This document shows positions 16,362 through 25,490 of a stretch of 64,000 bases of DNA, one piece after another. The translations under genes were made by a program, and so were the position numbers. The DNA comes from Chloroflexota bacterium (lineage in GTDB: Bacteria > Chloroflexota > Dehalococcoidia > Bin125): contig JAPPFB010000011.1 in assembly GCA_028875225.1 (NCBI GenBank), positions 62,001 through 126,000 on the forward strand, read 5' to 3'. Numbering within the stretch: position 1 is the first letter of the stretch; each line of letters starts with the position of its first letter. Under the pieces are notes generated by a model. It did not search any database, was not told the origin of the DNA, and saw only the letters and a program-made list of their open reading frames with translations.

Positions 16362-16926
16362 GGCCGTGTCGGTCGCGGATCGCATTGGCGGCCGCCCAGA
16401 GGTGCGATTCCGACGCGAACAGTTTTGTCAGCTGGCTTGAGGAGCAACCGAGCATTGAGGCGCAGTCTGCGGTCGACGCTTCCACGGCGTCAAACATATC
16501 GAGCAAAGGCGCGACTCCGGTCCAGAACTCGCGGTGTTTTGGGCCGACCCGCTCCTTGCGCGGTATCTCGGTCGGGACCGATCGGGGGAGGATCCGCTGC
16601 AAGGCCGTCGGCGGATGGTACATGTCCAGTTGCAGCTCGGCTCTGACTTCCAGCGCGATGGCGCGTCGCAACCTGGCGAGCGCGGTGGCCCGATTCTGGT
16701 GTTGTGAGCGGCGTTCCGAGGCGTAGCCGACGGCGCCGGTCGGCCGGTGGGTGAGGCGGACGGCGGAGTCGGTCTTGTTGCGGTGCTGACCGCCCGGTCC
16801 CGATGCACGGAAGCGCTCGAGCCGGCACTGGGCCAGCAGTGCGTCGTCGGACAGTGAGAGCCAGGCGTCACTGTTGCTGAACGACCCGGATCTCTGAGTG
16901 CTGCCGCGCGATGACGAATGAGACAT
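16342..16926 (-). CDS. Release-factor-like protein with GGQ domain (ArfB/PrfH-like)
   Basis: 194-residue protein with a class I release-factor peptidyl-hydrolase domain: [23 protein letters not shown] at 45-47, then a basic [17 protein letters not shown] segment. There is no codon-recognition domain, so it should act as a ribosome-rescue or RNA-ester hydrolase (ArfB or PrfH-like). Unlike ArfB, which ends in a short basic tail, it carries about 90 further residues ([18 protein letters not shown] onward) that resemble an all-helical, HTH-like module of unknown purpose. The first ATGs, 16941 and 16926, lie inside the 3' end of the permease gene on the same strand, implying translational coupling. 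Confidence 0.78.
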   Translation of the reverse strand: MSHSSSRGSTQRSGSFSNSDAWLSLSDDALLAQCRLERFRASGPGGQHRNKTDSAVRLTHRPTGAVGYASERRSQHQNRATALARLRRAIALEVRAELQLDMYHPPTALQRILPRSVPTEIPRKERVGPKHREFWTGVAPLLDMFDAVEASTADCASMLGCSSSQLTKLFASESHLWAAANAIRDRHGLNPLRQ

Positions 16927-18628
16927 ATTGCCATCCAGCAATCGATGTGTGGTTCACACTAGTTGCCAGGCGGGTCAGCAGGACGAGTCCGAGGTCCTGC
17001 AGTTCGTCGGCGTCGGCCGCCAGCAGATCGGGCGGGACGTTGGGCATGTCTACGTCGCGCACGTCGGAGCGGTCGGTGACGACGACTTCGACCTCGTCCT
17101 CGTTGGCTGTGGCTTCGATGCGAACCGTGCGGTCGGCGTCGCCGCTGTCGACGACGTGTGTGAACAGTTCCTCGAGGCACAGTCCGAGGCGATTCGCGGG
17201 ACCGGTCTCCAGGCTCAACCCGTTTGACACGTCATTGCCGAATGCGATCACCTGGTCCAGGGAATCCGTCGATGCGGCTCCTTGCCAGCGGTACCGGCGC
17301 TTTGGCATCAGGACGAAGATGGTTGAGATCAGCACGGCGATGACGGAACCAAGCGCGATCGCGTTGCCCGTGATTGGCGCCAGCGCTTCGGGGATGTGTT
17401 CCAGGAACGGCAATCCCAGTTCGTCCGCGAACTCACCCGTGAATCCGCCCCAGAAGCCGAGTGAGACGATCAGCGCCGTTCTCGTGTTGATGCCGGCATC
17501 GACAACGGTCTGCATGCCGACGATGAACAGCAGCAACAGCGCGACGAAGGACACGCCGCCGACTGCAGGACCCGGCAGATCGAGCACGAAGCCGCCCAAG
17601 ATGGGGAAAAATGCCATCACGATCATCAGTCCGGCGCCCCAGAGCCCGACCCAGCGGGAAGCGACGCCGACTACGGGCACCATGCCAATGGGTGAGGAAT
17701 AGGTCGTATTGGGCGTCGTGCAGAAGATGCCGGCCAGCGCATTACCCACACCGTCGGCATTCAACGCGCCGCGCACGGAATCGTAGTCGATGCGCCGGAA
17801 GTTGCGTAGCGACACCTTCTGGATCGCGATGGCGTCGCCGACGGTCTCGAACGTACCGGCGAGGGTGGCGATGACGAAGGCGCCGAGGACGGCGAACGCG
17901 GCGCCGGAGGTGGGGAAGGTTGGCGCTTCCCACTCGCCAATCGGGAAGCCCAGGATTGCCGCGTCGCTGGCATGGTTGAAGGACCAGTGACCCGTAATCG
18001 CCGCCGCGATACAACCAGCGGCGAGTCCAACGATTGGCGACCAGAGCCGATAGCGCGCCGGCGCCAGGACGATCATCGCGACCATTGCGAAGACGGCCGC
18101 ACCACCGATCAGCATGTATTCCAGCGACCCGGCCTGGTCGGTGCCGACGCCATTCCATTGCTTGATGGTCAGGGGCACGACGGTCACCGCCACGCACATC
18201 ACCACGACGCCGCCGACCGTGGGGGTGAGAACGTTACGGAAGAACCGGAAGAACTGCGCGATGAGAATCTCGGTTGGCGCTGCGATCAGTGCCAATGCGG
18301 CGACAAAGCCGATGCCCGCCAGCGCGATGGCATCGAACGTCGCGGCGAAAAAGGTGCCCGAGGTGCCCATGAAGAGCATGAAGCCGGAACCCACGGCGCC
18401 GAAGCGTAGCGCCTGCACTGCGGTCGACAGACCGGCCGTGAGCAGAGACGCCGAGATCAGGAAGGCAGCCTCGCCGGCGGTGATCAGATCTGCGGCGCGC
18501 AGCAGAATCGGCAGCAGGATTGCGCCGGAGATGACAAACAGGGCGTTTTGCAGACCCAGACCAGCGGCGATGAACAGCGGCGGTCGCTCATTGACCTCGT
18601 AGCGCAGGGTCGGTCCGCGTTGGCGCAT
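16868..18628 (-). CDS. NCS2 (uracil/xanthine-type) permease fused to a HATPase-like domain
   Basis: 586 residues in two parts. Residues 15-442 form a polytopic NCS2 (UraA/UapA) nucleobase permease with the conserved acidic segment [12 protein letters not shown] (E261) and the family signature [23 protein letters not shown] (290-315). Residues about 455-575 resemble the RsbW/SpoIIAB-type HATPase fold: [34 protein letters not shown], beta strands, then [14 protein letters not shown]. The N-box Asn is replaced by His (H491) and the GGxG lid motif is lost (LQDLGL), so ATP binding may be altered. A cytosolic regulatory domain on a nucleobase carrier is inferred. It diverges from the alpha/beta hydrolase gene across 57 bases. 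Confidence 0.85.
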   Translation of the reverse strand: MRQRGPTLRYEVNERPPLFIAAGLGLQNALFVISGAILLPILLRAADLITAGEAAFLISASLLTAGLSTAVQALRFGAVGSGFMLFMGTSGTFFAATFDAIALAGIGFVAALALIAAPTEILIAQFFRFFRNVLTPTVGGVVVMCVAVTVVPLTIKQWNGVGTDQAGSLEYMLIGGAAVFAMVAMIVLAPARYRLWSPIVGLAAGCIAAAITGHWSFNHASDAAILGFPIGEWEAPTFPTSGAAFAVLGAFVIATLAGTFETVGDAIAIQKVSLRNFRRIDYDSVRGALNADGVGNALAGIFCTTPNTTYSSPIGMVPVVGVASRWVGLWGAGLMIVMAFFPILGGFVLDLPGPAVGGVSFVALLLLFIVGMQTVVDAGINTRTALIVSLGFWGGFTGEFADELGLPFLEHIPEALAPITGNAIALGSVIAVLISTIFVLMPKRRYRWQGAASTDSLDQVIAFGNDVSNGLSLETGPANRLGLCLEELFTHVVDSGDADRTVRIEATANEDEVEVVVTDRSDVRDVDMPNVPPDLLAADADELQDLGLVLLTRLATSVNHTSIAGWQYVSFVIARQHSEIRVVQQQ

Positions 18629-18685
18629 CGCGCGCGTAGTCTATAACCAGCCCCAATGCCAGGCGGCAGGAAGTGAGGCGTCGTC

Positions 18686-19519
18686 TTGACAGCTGGACGG
18701 ACTGCGACGGTCAATGGACTTGAACTGCATTACGTGGATCACGGCGGTGACGCTGCGGTGAGCGCTGTCGCGTTGCACGGATTTGCGCTGAACTGTCACT
18801 CGTTTGACGAGGTGGGACCGGCGCTGTCGGACCGGCTGCACTGGTACGCGCTGGACCAGCGCGGGCACGGGCATTCCGATCGGGCCGCGGAGCTGGAGGA
18901 GTATTCCCGAGACCACATGGCAGACGACATTCGCGGGTTCGTCGAACGCCGAGGGCTGGATCGTCCGGTGGTTCTGGGGCACTCGATGGGCGGGATGAAC
19001 GCGATGACGTTTGCCGCGCGTCACCCTGAGATGCTTCGCGCGCTGGTGTTGATCGATGTCGGTCCGGGAGTCAGCGTCGATGGTGTGCAGCAGGTGCGGC
19101 AGTTTGTCGCCGGGCCGTACGAGCTGGACTCGCTCGATGCGTGGGTCGAGATGACGCACCAGTACTATCCGTTCCGCTCCAAGGAAGGGATCAGAAAGCG
19201 GCTTGAGGTCTCGCTCCGCGAAACGCCCGAGGGCAAGATGGCGAAAATGTTTGACGAGCGATTCCGCCAGGCGGATTTCCGAGGCGTCGCCGACGCACGA
19301 GCCGGGATCTGGGAGACGGCCAGAGCGCTGACTGTTCCGACGCTGTTACTGCACGGGGAGAAGAGCCCAGTGCTGAAGCGGGAACAGGCGAAGGAATTCG
19401 CCGACCAGGTTCCAGTCGTACGGCTGGTCACGATTCCCGAGGCCGGCCACTCAGTGGCGGGCGATCAGCCGGAGGCGTTCGTCGAAGCGGTGCGCGATTT
19501 TCTTGACGATGTCCTCTAG
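18686..19519 (+). CDS. Alpha/beta fold hydrolase
   Basis: 277-residue cytoplasmic alpha/beta hydrolase. The oxyanion region is LHGFALN (30-36), the nucleophile elbow GHSMGGMNA (Ser100), a likely acid lies in LLLHGEKSP, and the catalytic His is in IPEAGHSVAGDQPE near residue 257. RGHGHSD is another family hallmark. Substrate cannot be assigned from sequence. The start is the TTG at 18686, with GTGAGG eight bases upstream; no ATG or GTG gives the complete first strand. The next gene begins 11 bases before this stop, so the two are coupled. Confidence 0.85.
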   Translation: MTAGRTATVNGLELHYVDHGGDAAVSAVALHGFALNCHSFDEVGPALSDRLHWYALDQRGHGHSDRAAELEEYSRDHMADDIRGFVERRGLDRPVVLGHSMGGMNAMTFAARHPEMLRALVLIDVGPGVSVDGVQQVRQFVAGPYELDSLDAWVEMTHQYYPFRSKEGIRKRLEVSLRETPEGKMAKMFDERFRQADFRGVADARAGIWETARALTVPTLLLHGEKSPVLKREQAKEFADQVPVVRLVTIPEAGHSVAGDQPEAFVEAVRDFLDDVL

Positions 19520-20099
19520 CCAGGCGCCCAGACGCACGGGGCGCTCGGGGCGCCGGCGCCAATCAACGTCGCTGCTGTTTCCGATCATCGGTGGGATCAT
19601 TGGCTTTGTCGCAGCGCTGTTCCTCTTGCGAGAGCTGGACATCTTCGAAGGCGACCCTCCGCCTCCGGAGCCGGCGGTCAACGCCGACTGTACGTATCCG
19701 CCAGGCAGCTATTACGACCAGCTCTGCAACCTGGTCGCTCGGGCGACGCTTGAGATTCAGACGGTGATCGAACCTGAAACGGCGACTCGATGCGCCGAGG
19801 AGCAGGTCGATTGCCGGGTCCATCGCGAGAACCTTCGGCGCGGTCTGCCGACGACCGAACGCTTCAGGGACGCGTTGTTCGACCTCGAGCCTCCGGAGAA
19901 GGCGGAGGACTGGCACAATCGCTATCTGACGGGCGTTTCGCTGTTGCACAGCGGCTACAACGCGCAGTTCGTGGCGCTGCAGAACGGGGATCGGGAGGCG
20001 TTTCTGGAGGCGCATGAGCGCACGATGGTGGCCGCGTCGGAAGCCGGGATACTGTTCGAGGACTTCCAGATCGCGTTTACGGACGAGCGAGCGCCCTAG
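19509..20099 (+). CDS. Membrane-anchored hypothetical protein
   Basis: 196 residues, no family recognised. The N-terminus is strongly basic (RRTGRSGRRRQ), followed by one hydrophobic segment near residues 23-41 (LLFPIIGGIIGFVAALFLL) and then a soluble, acidic region, giving a signal-anchor with the C-terminal part outside. The proline-rich stretch GDPPPPEP links the anchor to the domain. Four cysteines (CTYPP, QLCN, TRCAEEQVDC) could form disulphides outside. ATG 19509 lies inside the 3' end of the hydrolase gene, so expression is likely coupled; the 3' end overlaps convergent higA by 4 bases. Confidence 0.65.
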   Translation: MSSSQAPRRTGRSGRRRQSTSLLFPIIGGIIGFVAALFLLRELDIFEGDPPPPEPAVNADCTYPPGSYYDQLCNLVARATLEIQTVIEPETATRCAEEQVDCRVHRENLRRGLPTTERFRDALFDLEPPEKAEDWHNRYLTGVSLLHSGYNAQFVALQNGDREAFLEAHERTMVAASEAGILFEDFQIAFTDERAP

Positions 20100-20413
20100 C
20101 GAGTGGCTCTGGCCGGTTCGAGCGGCCGGATGCGCTCAATCTGATCTGCTTCTGAGCGTTGTGCGTGATACAGGTCCCAGCGAAGCTGCAGGTTCAGCCA
20201 GAGGTCAGGCGACGTTCCCAGGAATCGGGAGAGCCGCAGCGCCGTGCTGGGCGTCACGCCGCGGCGTCCGCGGACCACTTCATTGACCCGCTGGAATGGC
20301 ACGTGGATCGAGTCGGCCAACTCGCGCTGGGTCAAACCGAGCGGAATCAAAAACTCCTGCCGCAGCATCTCTCCTGGATGGGTCGGCTCGCGTTCGGACG
20401 GAATGCGCACCAT
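20096..20413 (-). CDS. higA: HigA family antitoxin (XRE helix-turn-helix)
   Basis: 105-residue antitoxin of a type II toxin-antitoxin system; it neutralises HigB and represses its own operon. HPGEMLRQEFLIPLGLTQRELADSI and VPFQRVNEVVRGRRGVTPSTALRLSRFLG form the HTH, and SPDLWLNLQLRWDLYHA is the usual HigA ending. The gene lies 14 bases downstream of higB on the same strand, the toxin-first order typical of higBA. A perfect palindrome upstream of higB is the likely operator. Confidence 0.94.
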   Translation of the reverse strand: MVRIPSEREPTHPGEMLRQEFLIPLGLTQRELADSIHVPFQRVNEVVRGRRGVTPSTALRLSRFLGTSPDLWLNLQLRWDLYHAQRSEADQIERIRPLEPARATR

Positions 20414-20427
20414 GATTGTCCTCTTCC

Positions 20428-20721
20428 CTAGTGGTAGTCGGTGATCTCCACCTGGTCGGGGCCGGCATCGGTCCAGATGAAACAGACGCGGAACCGATTG
20501 TTGATCCGAATGCTGTGTTGCCCACTGCGATCGCCGACTAATCGTTCCAGTCGGTTGCCTGGCGGGGCGGCCAGATCTTCAAGGACAGCGGCAGCGTCTA
20601 GCAGGTCCAGTTTTCTGCGGGCGACATTCCAAATGGAGGCCGGACAAGTGCTGCGTGCGCGTCGCGTGTCCCGCCCGTTGAACACGTCCTCAGTGCCGTC
20701 TCCCCGGAACGAGACGATCAT
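20428..20721 (-). CDS. higB: HigB family toxin (RelE-like mRNA interferase)
   Basis: 97-residue RelE/HigB-fold toxin, expected to cleave mRNA at the ribosome when free of HigA. Family sequence includes MIVSFRGDGTEDVFNG, ARRKLDLLDAA, LEDLAAPPGNRLERLVGDR, GQHSIRINNRFRVCFIW and VEITDYH. All the usual core residues are kept, so the toxin is likely functional. The ATG at 20721 is 9 bases from the palindromic operator at 20731-20751. Confidence 0.94.
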   Translation of the reverse strand: MIVSFRGDGTEDVFNGRDTRRARSTCPASIWNVARRKLDLLDAAAVLEDLAAPPGNRLERLVGDRSGQHSIRINNRFRVCFIWTDAGPDQVEITDYH

Positions 20722-20730
20722 GATGGCACA

Positions 20731-20751
20731 ATAGCACGGCTAGCGTGCTAT
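20731..20751 (-). promoter_or_regulatory. Palindromic operator of higBA
   Basis: Perfect inverted repeat: ATAGCACG, five-base centre GCTAG, CGTGCTAT. It lies 9 bases upstream of the higB start, where HigA-type antitoxins bind to repress their operon. The arms are AT-rich at the ends against a GC-rich background and probably overlap the -10 region. Confidence 0.72.
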
Positions 20752-20780
20752 GGCTGGCAGCCGCCCTGCGCTGTCTTGTT

Positions 20781-20800
20781 GCATGCCGTTCACGACATGC
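20781..20800. other. Inverted repeat between SRPBCC gene and higBA
   Basis: GCATGCCGT, two bases, ACGACATGC: arms pair over 8 of 9 positions. It sits downstream of the minus-strand SRPBCC/F420 operon and upstream of higB. It could end the F420 operon transcript, although no T-tract follows, or be a second protein-binding site. Confidence 0.35.
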
Positions 20801-20827
20801 GGGGTCGTAGCCATGCCGGTAACTGCT

Positions 20828-21283
20828 CTATGCCGCTTCGAGGATTGCTTTGAGCTGGCCCAGTTCCTTGCGCATCTGACGGCCCATCATGATTTTCATC
20901 AACGGGCGGAGTACGGTGAACATGATCGAGGTGACGATGTGATCGCTGCCGGCGGTCATCGTGTTGGTCACCATGGTTGACGGACCAGATCGCTCGAGGG
21001 TCAGGCGGCCGGTGAAGGGGAAGGGTCCTTGCGTCGTTTCGATTGCGAGTTCTCGGCCCTCTCGATATTCGGTGATAGTCATTTCGACCGGGCCGTCGTT
21101 GCCACCATAGGTGTAGACCCCGCGGATCTGCGTTCCGCGACCTATTGGACCGTCGCCGACCACCACGGAGTCGGACATTCCGTCGACCCAGTGGTCCTGA
21201 TTGGTGACATCGGAGACGTAGGCCCAGACATCGGCAGGGTCGCGATCAATCGTGATCTGTGCGGTTACGTTGAGATTGACCAT
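20828..21283 (-). CDS. SRPBCC family protein (copy 1)
   Basis: 151-residue START/SRPBCC ligand-binding fold (polyketide cyclase/dehydrase-like), a hydrophobic cavity that binds lipids or aromatic compounds. Visible are ITIDRDPADVWAYVSDVTNQDHWVDGM, VEMTITEYREGREL and TLERSGPSTMVTNTMT, and a C-terminal amphipathic helix with MKIMMGRQMRKELGQL. Its start overlaps the stop of the upstream paralogue (TGATG), so the two are cotranslated in the order npdG, cofE, copy 2, copy 1. Ligand unknown. Confidence 0.82.
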   Translation of the reverse strand: MVNLNVTAQITIDRDPADVWAYVSDVTNQDHWVDGMSDSVVVGDGPIGRGTQIRGVYTYGGNDGPVEMTITEYREGRELAIETTQGPFPFTGRLTLERSGPSTMVTNTMTAGSDHIVTSIMFTVLRPLMKIMMGRQMRKELGQLKAILEAA

Positions 21284-21738
21284 CAGGCTTGTTCTCCGAG
21301 GGCCCGGCGTAGGTGGACGATCTCTTGCCGGAGCATCCTGTTGGCGATGATCGTTCCCAGGGGGCGCAGCGGGCCCATGACGATCTTCATCAGGAGCGCG
21401 GTCGGATAGAGCGTGACGTGATAGCTCATCCTCGAGCTGGTCTGGTTCCCGGAGCAGGTGATCACCGTGATGAAGGGCGTGTGGCCGTCGGTGTTTTCCC
21501 AGGAGATTCTTGACGGCGGGTCGAATTCCTTGACCGTCATGGTGACTCGCAGCGCCTTGCCCTGCTCGGTCGAGGTGCCCACGATTTCGGAGCCGACTCT
21601 GATTTCGCCGCTGCCGACCACTTCAGAGTCGGACATGCCGAAGACCCAGTGATCCTGATTTGGCACATGCGACACGTACGACCACAAGTGATCCAGGGAG
21701 CATTCAAAGTCGGCTTCAATGCTGAATGCGGCGGCCAT
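21283..21738 (-). CDS. SRPBCC family protein (copy 2)
   Basis: 151-residue paralogue of the next gene with the same landmarks: DHLWSYVSHVPNQDHWVFGMSDSEVVGSGEI, MTVKEFDPPSRISWENTDG, and a C-terminal helix LMKIVMGPLRPLGTIIANRMLRQEIVHLR. The shared block NQDHWV.GMSDS shows tandem duplication. It lies 8 bases downstream of cofE on the same strand. SRPBCC proteins often accompany cofactor-dependent redox modules, so a role in presenting or binding an F420-linked substrate is possible but unproven. Confidence 0.82.
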   Translation of the reverse strand: MAAAFSIEADFECSLDHLWSYVSHVPNQDHWVFGMSDSEVVGSGEIRVGSEIVGTSTEQGKALRVTMTVKEFDPPSRISWENTDGHTPFITVITCSGNQTSSRMSYHVTLYPTALLMKIVMGPLRPLGTIIANRMLRQEIVHLRRALGEQA

Positions 21739-21746
21739 TGGTTTGC

Positions 21747-22508
21747 CTAGCGGAAGAGGTCCATCTCGGCCGGGCGGACGAGCGGCGTGTGGTCGTACTC
21801 CTCGACGGGCACATTGAGGCCACGGACCACGGCGACCGGGACCTTGTCGAGCTTGTTCATCACGGGTTCGGCGGCCGAGGCGAGCTCGTCGACGATTGCC
21901 ATCTCGGTCACGCGCAGGTCGTAGCCCTCGGCGTCGACCTCTCCGACATAGGAACGGATGGGGTTCATTCCGCTCACGCCGATGGCGACGTTGGTCAGTC
22001 CATTGCGCCAGGGGCGTCCGAAGGTGTCGGTGACGATGACCGGGACATCGACCTGGCCACGCGCAACCAGTCCCCGGCGAATGGCGAGGGCCGACGCGGA
22101 GGAATCTACGGGCAGGAGTGTGACGGCGTCGCCGCCGCCGACGTTGGACTGGTCGACGCCGGCATTGGCGCAGACCCAGCCGTGGCGGGTCTCGGAGAGG
22201 ATGAGACCGCGGGTCATGCGGACGATGCGCTTGGACTCACTCAGTACGAGCTCCACTGCTCGCGCGTCCTTTTCCCAGTCGTCGGCCCAGTCCTGGGCAA
22301 ACCCGCCGGCGCTGACGTCGTCCAATTGGATGACGCGGCCCTCGGCCTTGGAGACGATCTTCTGGGTGACGAGCAGGACATCGCCGGATTCAAGCGGCGT
22401 CTCCTGTTCGATCAGCGCGGAGTGGATCAGCCCTGCCAGATCGTCGCCCTCGACGACTTCGGGAATGCCCCCGACGGCGAAGACGCGGTATTCGGACGGA
22501 GGGGCCAC
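21747..22508 (-). CDS. cofE: Coenzyme F420-0:L-glutamate ligase
   Basis: CofE/FbiB-N-type ligase that adds L-glutamates to F420-0 with GTP, producing F420-2 and longer forms. Recognised by VFAVGGIPEVVEGDDLAGLI, LESGDVLLVTQKIVSKAEGRVI, RMTRGLILSETRHGWVCANAGVDQSNV and VIVTDTFGRPWRNGLTNVAIG, all classical CofE motifs. Length 253 residues matches the single-domain archaeal-type form and lacks the nitroreductase-like half of mycobacterial FbiB. npdG is 44 bases upstream, past a small hairpin (CTCTCC..GGAGAG). Together they show the cell makes and uses F420. Confidence 0.93.
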   Translation of the reverse strand: MAPPSEYRVFAVGGIPEVVEGDDLAGLIHSALIEQETPLESGDVLLVTQKIVSKAEGRVIQLDDVSAGGFAQDWADDWEKDARAVELVLSESKRIVRMTRGLILSETRHGWVCANAGVDQSNVGGGDAVTLLPVDSSASALAIRRGLVARGQVDVPVIVTDTFGRPWRNGLTNVAIGVSGMNPIRSYVGEVDAEGYDLRVTEMAIVDELASAAEPVMNKLDKVPVAVVRGLNVPVEEYDHTPLVRPAEMDLFR

Positions 22509-22552
22509 AGCTGTCCTCCCTCACTCCAATCCTCTCCTTTGGGGAGAGAAGG

Positions 22553-23221
22553 CTAGTCGTCGATGCCGACCATGCGCACGGCGGCCTGGGTCTTGTAGCG
22601 CATGTTCATGCCGATGATCAGCGCAGTCAGATCCTCGACGAACTTCGACATCGAGAGCGGTCCGGCGTCGATTGGACGTAGATCGGGCATCTTGCCGACC
22701 AGGTCGATGACTTCCTGTTTGGCGTCATCGTCGTCGGCGGTGATCAGGACGTCGCCCTCCATCGGATCGGAGAGTTTCTGCAGCTTGCGGGCGCTGAGGT
22801 TGTGGAAGGCGCCAACGACACGGGCGTCGGGCAGCAGGGCCTGGGCCTGTTCGGTGGCGGAGCCCTGTTCGACGTCCGAGATTCCGGGCACCCGGTTTTC
22901 CATGGTCAGCGGCACCGCGGCGTCGATGACGAGCTTGTTGCCGATGGAGTCACGGAGGTCGTTGAGTGTTGCTTCGTGCCCGTCGAAGGGGACGACGATG
23001 ATGACCACGTCGGATTGTTCGACGACGTCGCGATTCACGCCGCCGCCGGCGTCGGGAGTTCCACCGGCCTCGCTGACGGCGTCGCTGACGGTTTGCGCGG
23101 CGTCTTCGGCTCGTTCGATCCTTCTGGAACCGATCAGGACCCGTTCTCCGGCCATGGCCAGCCGCATCGCCAGTCCCAGCCCCTCCGGACCCGTGCCGCC
23201 GATAAAGCCAATGGTCGCCAT
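22553..23221 (-). CDS. npdG: F420H2:NADP oxidoreductase (NADPH-dependent F420 reductase)
   Basis: 222-residue enzyme that transfers hydride between NADP(H) and F420. The N-terminal Rossmann segment is IGFIGGTGPEGLGLAMRLA, with IGSRRIERAED binding the 2'-phosphate of NADP, then SDVVIIVVPFDGH and DAAVPLT; the C-terminal DAGPLSMSKFVEDLTALIIGMN is typical of Npd/Fno. First gene of the minus-strand F420 operon; it diverges from the ABC transporter ATPase over 84 bases, which must hold both promoters. A GGGAG ribosome-binding site precedes the start. Confidence 0.92.
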   Translation of the reverse strand: MATIGFIGGTGPEGLGLAMRLAMAGERVLIGSRRIERAEDAAQTVSDAVSEAGGTPDAGGGVNRDVVEQSDVVIIVVPFDGHEATLNDLRDSIGNKLVIDAAVPLTMENRVPGISDVEQGSATEQAQALLPDARVVGAFHNLSARKLQKLSDPMEGDVLITADDDDAKQEVIDLVGKMPDLRPIDAGPLSMSKFVEDLTALIIGMNMRYKTQAAVRMVGIDD

Positions 23222-23305
23222 ACCCGCTCCCGATCTACGCCTAAACTGAGGATTGCTTGCGCAGGACGCACAAGAAACAGGCTAACGCCAATCCTTGCGA
23301 ACGCC

Positions 23306-24187
<882 letters not shown>

Positions 24188-24194
24188 GTCCGCA

Positions 24195-25040
24195 ATGATT
24201 TCAGAGCCAATCCACGACCTGGAACATCTCGAACCGACTGCCGGCCGAATCCCACTGACCGCGCCGGATGTCCGGCCTCTGTTGGGCTGGATTGTGCCGC
24301 CGCTGATTGCGCTGCTGATCGCGGCTGTCGCGATCGAGGTCTGGGTGCGTCTGGCCGATGTCTCCGTCTGGGTGATGCCGCGGCCAACCGGAGTGATCGA
24401 GAACTTCTTCACGGACTTCGGCCGCTACTTCCATGAGGGCCTGAAGACGTTGGGGGTGTCGCTGGGCGGACTGGCGATCGGCACGGCGGCGGCCACGCTA
24501 CTGGCTGCTGGCGTGGCACATTCCCAGGTGCTGGAGCGGGCCGTGTTGCCGATTGCGATCATGGTCAAGGTGACGCCGGTCGTGGCGCTGATCCCGCTGT
24601 TCATCATCTGGATGGGCCATGGCTGGAACCCCAAGATCGCGATTGCGGCGTTGATCACTTATTTTCCGGTGCTGATCAACGCGATCGCCGGCTTTCGCGA
24701 CGTCGATCCGCGGATGCACGACTACTTTCGTTCGGTCGACGCTTCGACCTGGGAGATCTTCCGCCACCTGCGATTACCGGCGGCAGTGCCGTACCTGTTC
24801 GCTTCACTGAAGATCTCCGTCACGCTGTCGCTGATTGGCGCCGTCGTGGCGGAGTTCTTCCTCTCGGGGCAGGGCGGACTCGGCGCGGTGATCTGGATTG
24901 AGCAGAACAACCTGCGGCTCGAACAGGTCTTCGCGGCGGTACTGATGCTGACGTTGATCGGCGTCACCCTGTCGACCGCGGTGGTTGTGGCCGAACGGCT
25001 TTTCTCCTGGCGGCTCGACCAGCCCGTGACCGCCTCGTAA
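24195..25040 (+). CDS. ABC transporter permease (SsuC/ThiX-type)
   Basis: 281-residue inner-membrane permease of the BPD_transp_1 family, with about six hydrophobic segments, beginning with LLGWIVPPLIALLIAAVAIEVWV. The cytoplasmic coupling loop is seen as DASTWEIFRHLRLPAAVPYLFASLKIS, which docks on the ATPase, and VKVTPVVALIPLFIIWMGHGWNPK matches the SsuC/TauC group. It belongs with the flanking ATPase and binding lipoprotein. Confidence 0.9.
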   Translation: MISEPIHDLEHLEPTAGRIPLTAPDVRPLLGWIVPPLIALLIAAVAIEVWVRLADVSVWVMPRPTGVIENFFTDFGRYFHEGLKTLGVSLGGLAIGTAAATLLAAGVAHSQVLERAVLPIAIMVKVTPVVALIPLFIIWMGHGWNPKIAIAALITYFPVLINAIAGFRDVDPRMHDYFRSVDASTWEIFRHLRLPAAVPYLFASLKISVTLSLIGAVVAEFFLSGQGGLGAVIWIEQNNLRLEQVFAAVLMLTLIGVTLSTAVVVAERLFSWRLDQPVTAS

Positions 25041-25060
25041 GCTCAAATGCTGGAGCAGAT

Positions 25061-25336
25061 ATGACTACGCCTGATGCAACGCCTGAGGATGCCGAACACA
25101 CGGACCACCGCCTGCCGCAACAACAGGAGCCCCGCGCCGCCGACTCGGTTGTGATCAAGTTCTCGAACGACGGCCTCGTCCTGGAGCTCGAAGGCGACGA
25201 CGTCGACCTGGGCACTGACCTGAAGGTCCGCAACGAACACCGGTTGATCGCCGAGTTTCGGCGAGATGCGGTGGATGGTTGGTGGTTCAAGTCCTCGGTG
25301 ATCAGCGAACCGCGTTCCCTTCATCACGAAGCGTGA
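25061..25336 (+). CDS. Hypothetical 91-residue protein inside the importer operon
   Basis: No family recognised. The gene has a GGAG ribosome-binding site before ATG 25061, follows the permease by 20 bases and precedes the binding lipoprotein, so it is likely expressed with the transporter. The N-terminal 25 residues are hydrophilic and probably disordered; the rest alternates charged and hydrophobic residues (VVIKFSNDGLVLELEGDDVDL, HRLIAEFRRDAVDGWWF) like a small beta-rich domain. No signal peptide, so it would be cytosolic, perhaps a regulator or accessory of the importer. Confidence 0.6.
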   Translation: MTTPDATPEDAEHTDHRLPQQQEPRAADSVVIKFSNDGLVLELEGDDVDLGTDLKVRNEHRLIAEFRRDAVDGWWFKSSVISEPRSLHHEA

Positions 25337-25490
25337 CGCGCCTGCACACGTCCACTTGCCCGATACCGGCGGCGTTCATAATCTGAGAGCGGTCGCTATC
25401 GCCGTGGCAACCCCATGGAAGCGGCTCCGGCTCGCCGGCCCGGCAAGAGAATGCGCCCGGCGCCCGAGCAGCCAGAGGAGCCACGCGCCT

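Noticed and set aside
22802-23305. N-terminal extension of the ABC ATPase by about 168 residues
   Set aside because: The extension lies opposite npdG and has no domain; GTG 23306 gives a normal ATPase.
23222-23305. Thiamine (TPP) or FMN riboswitch before the importer operon
   Set aside because: No CUGAGA or other conserved aptamer core, and the gap is too short.
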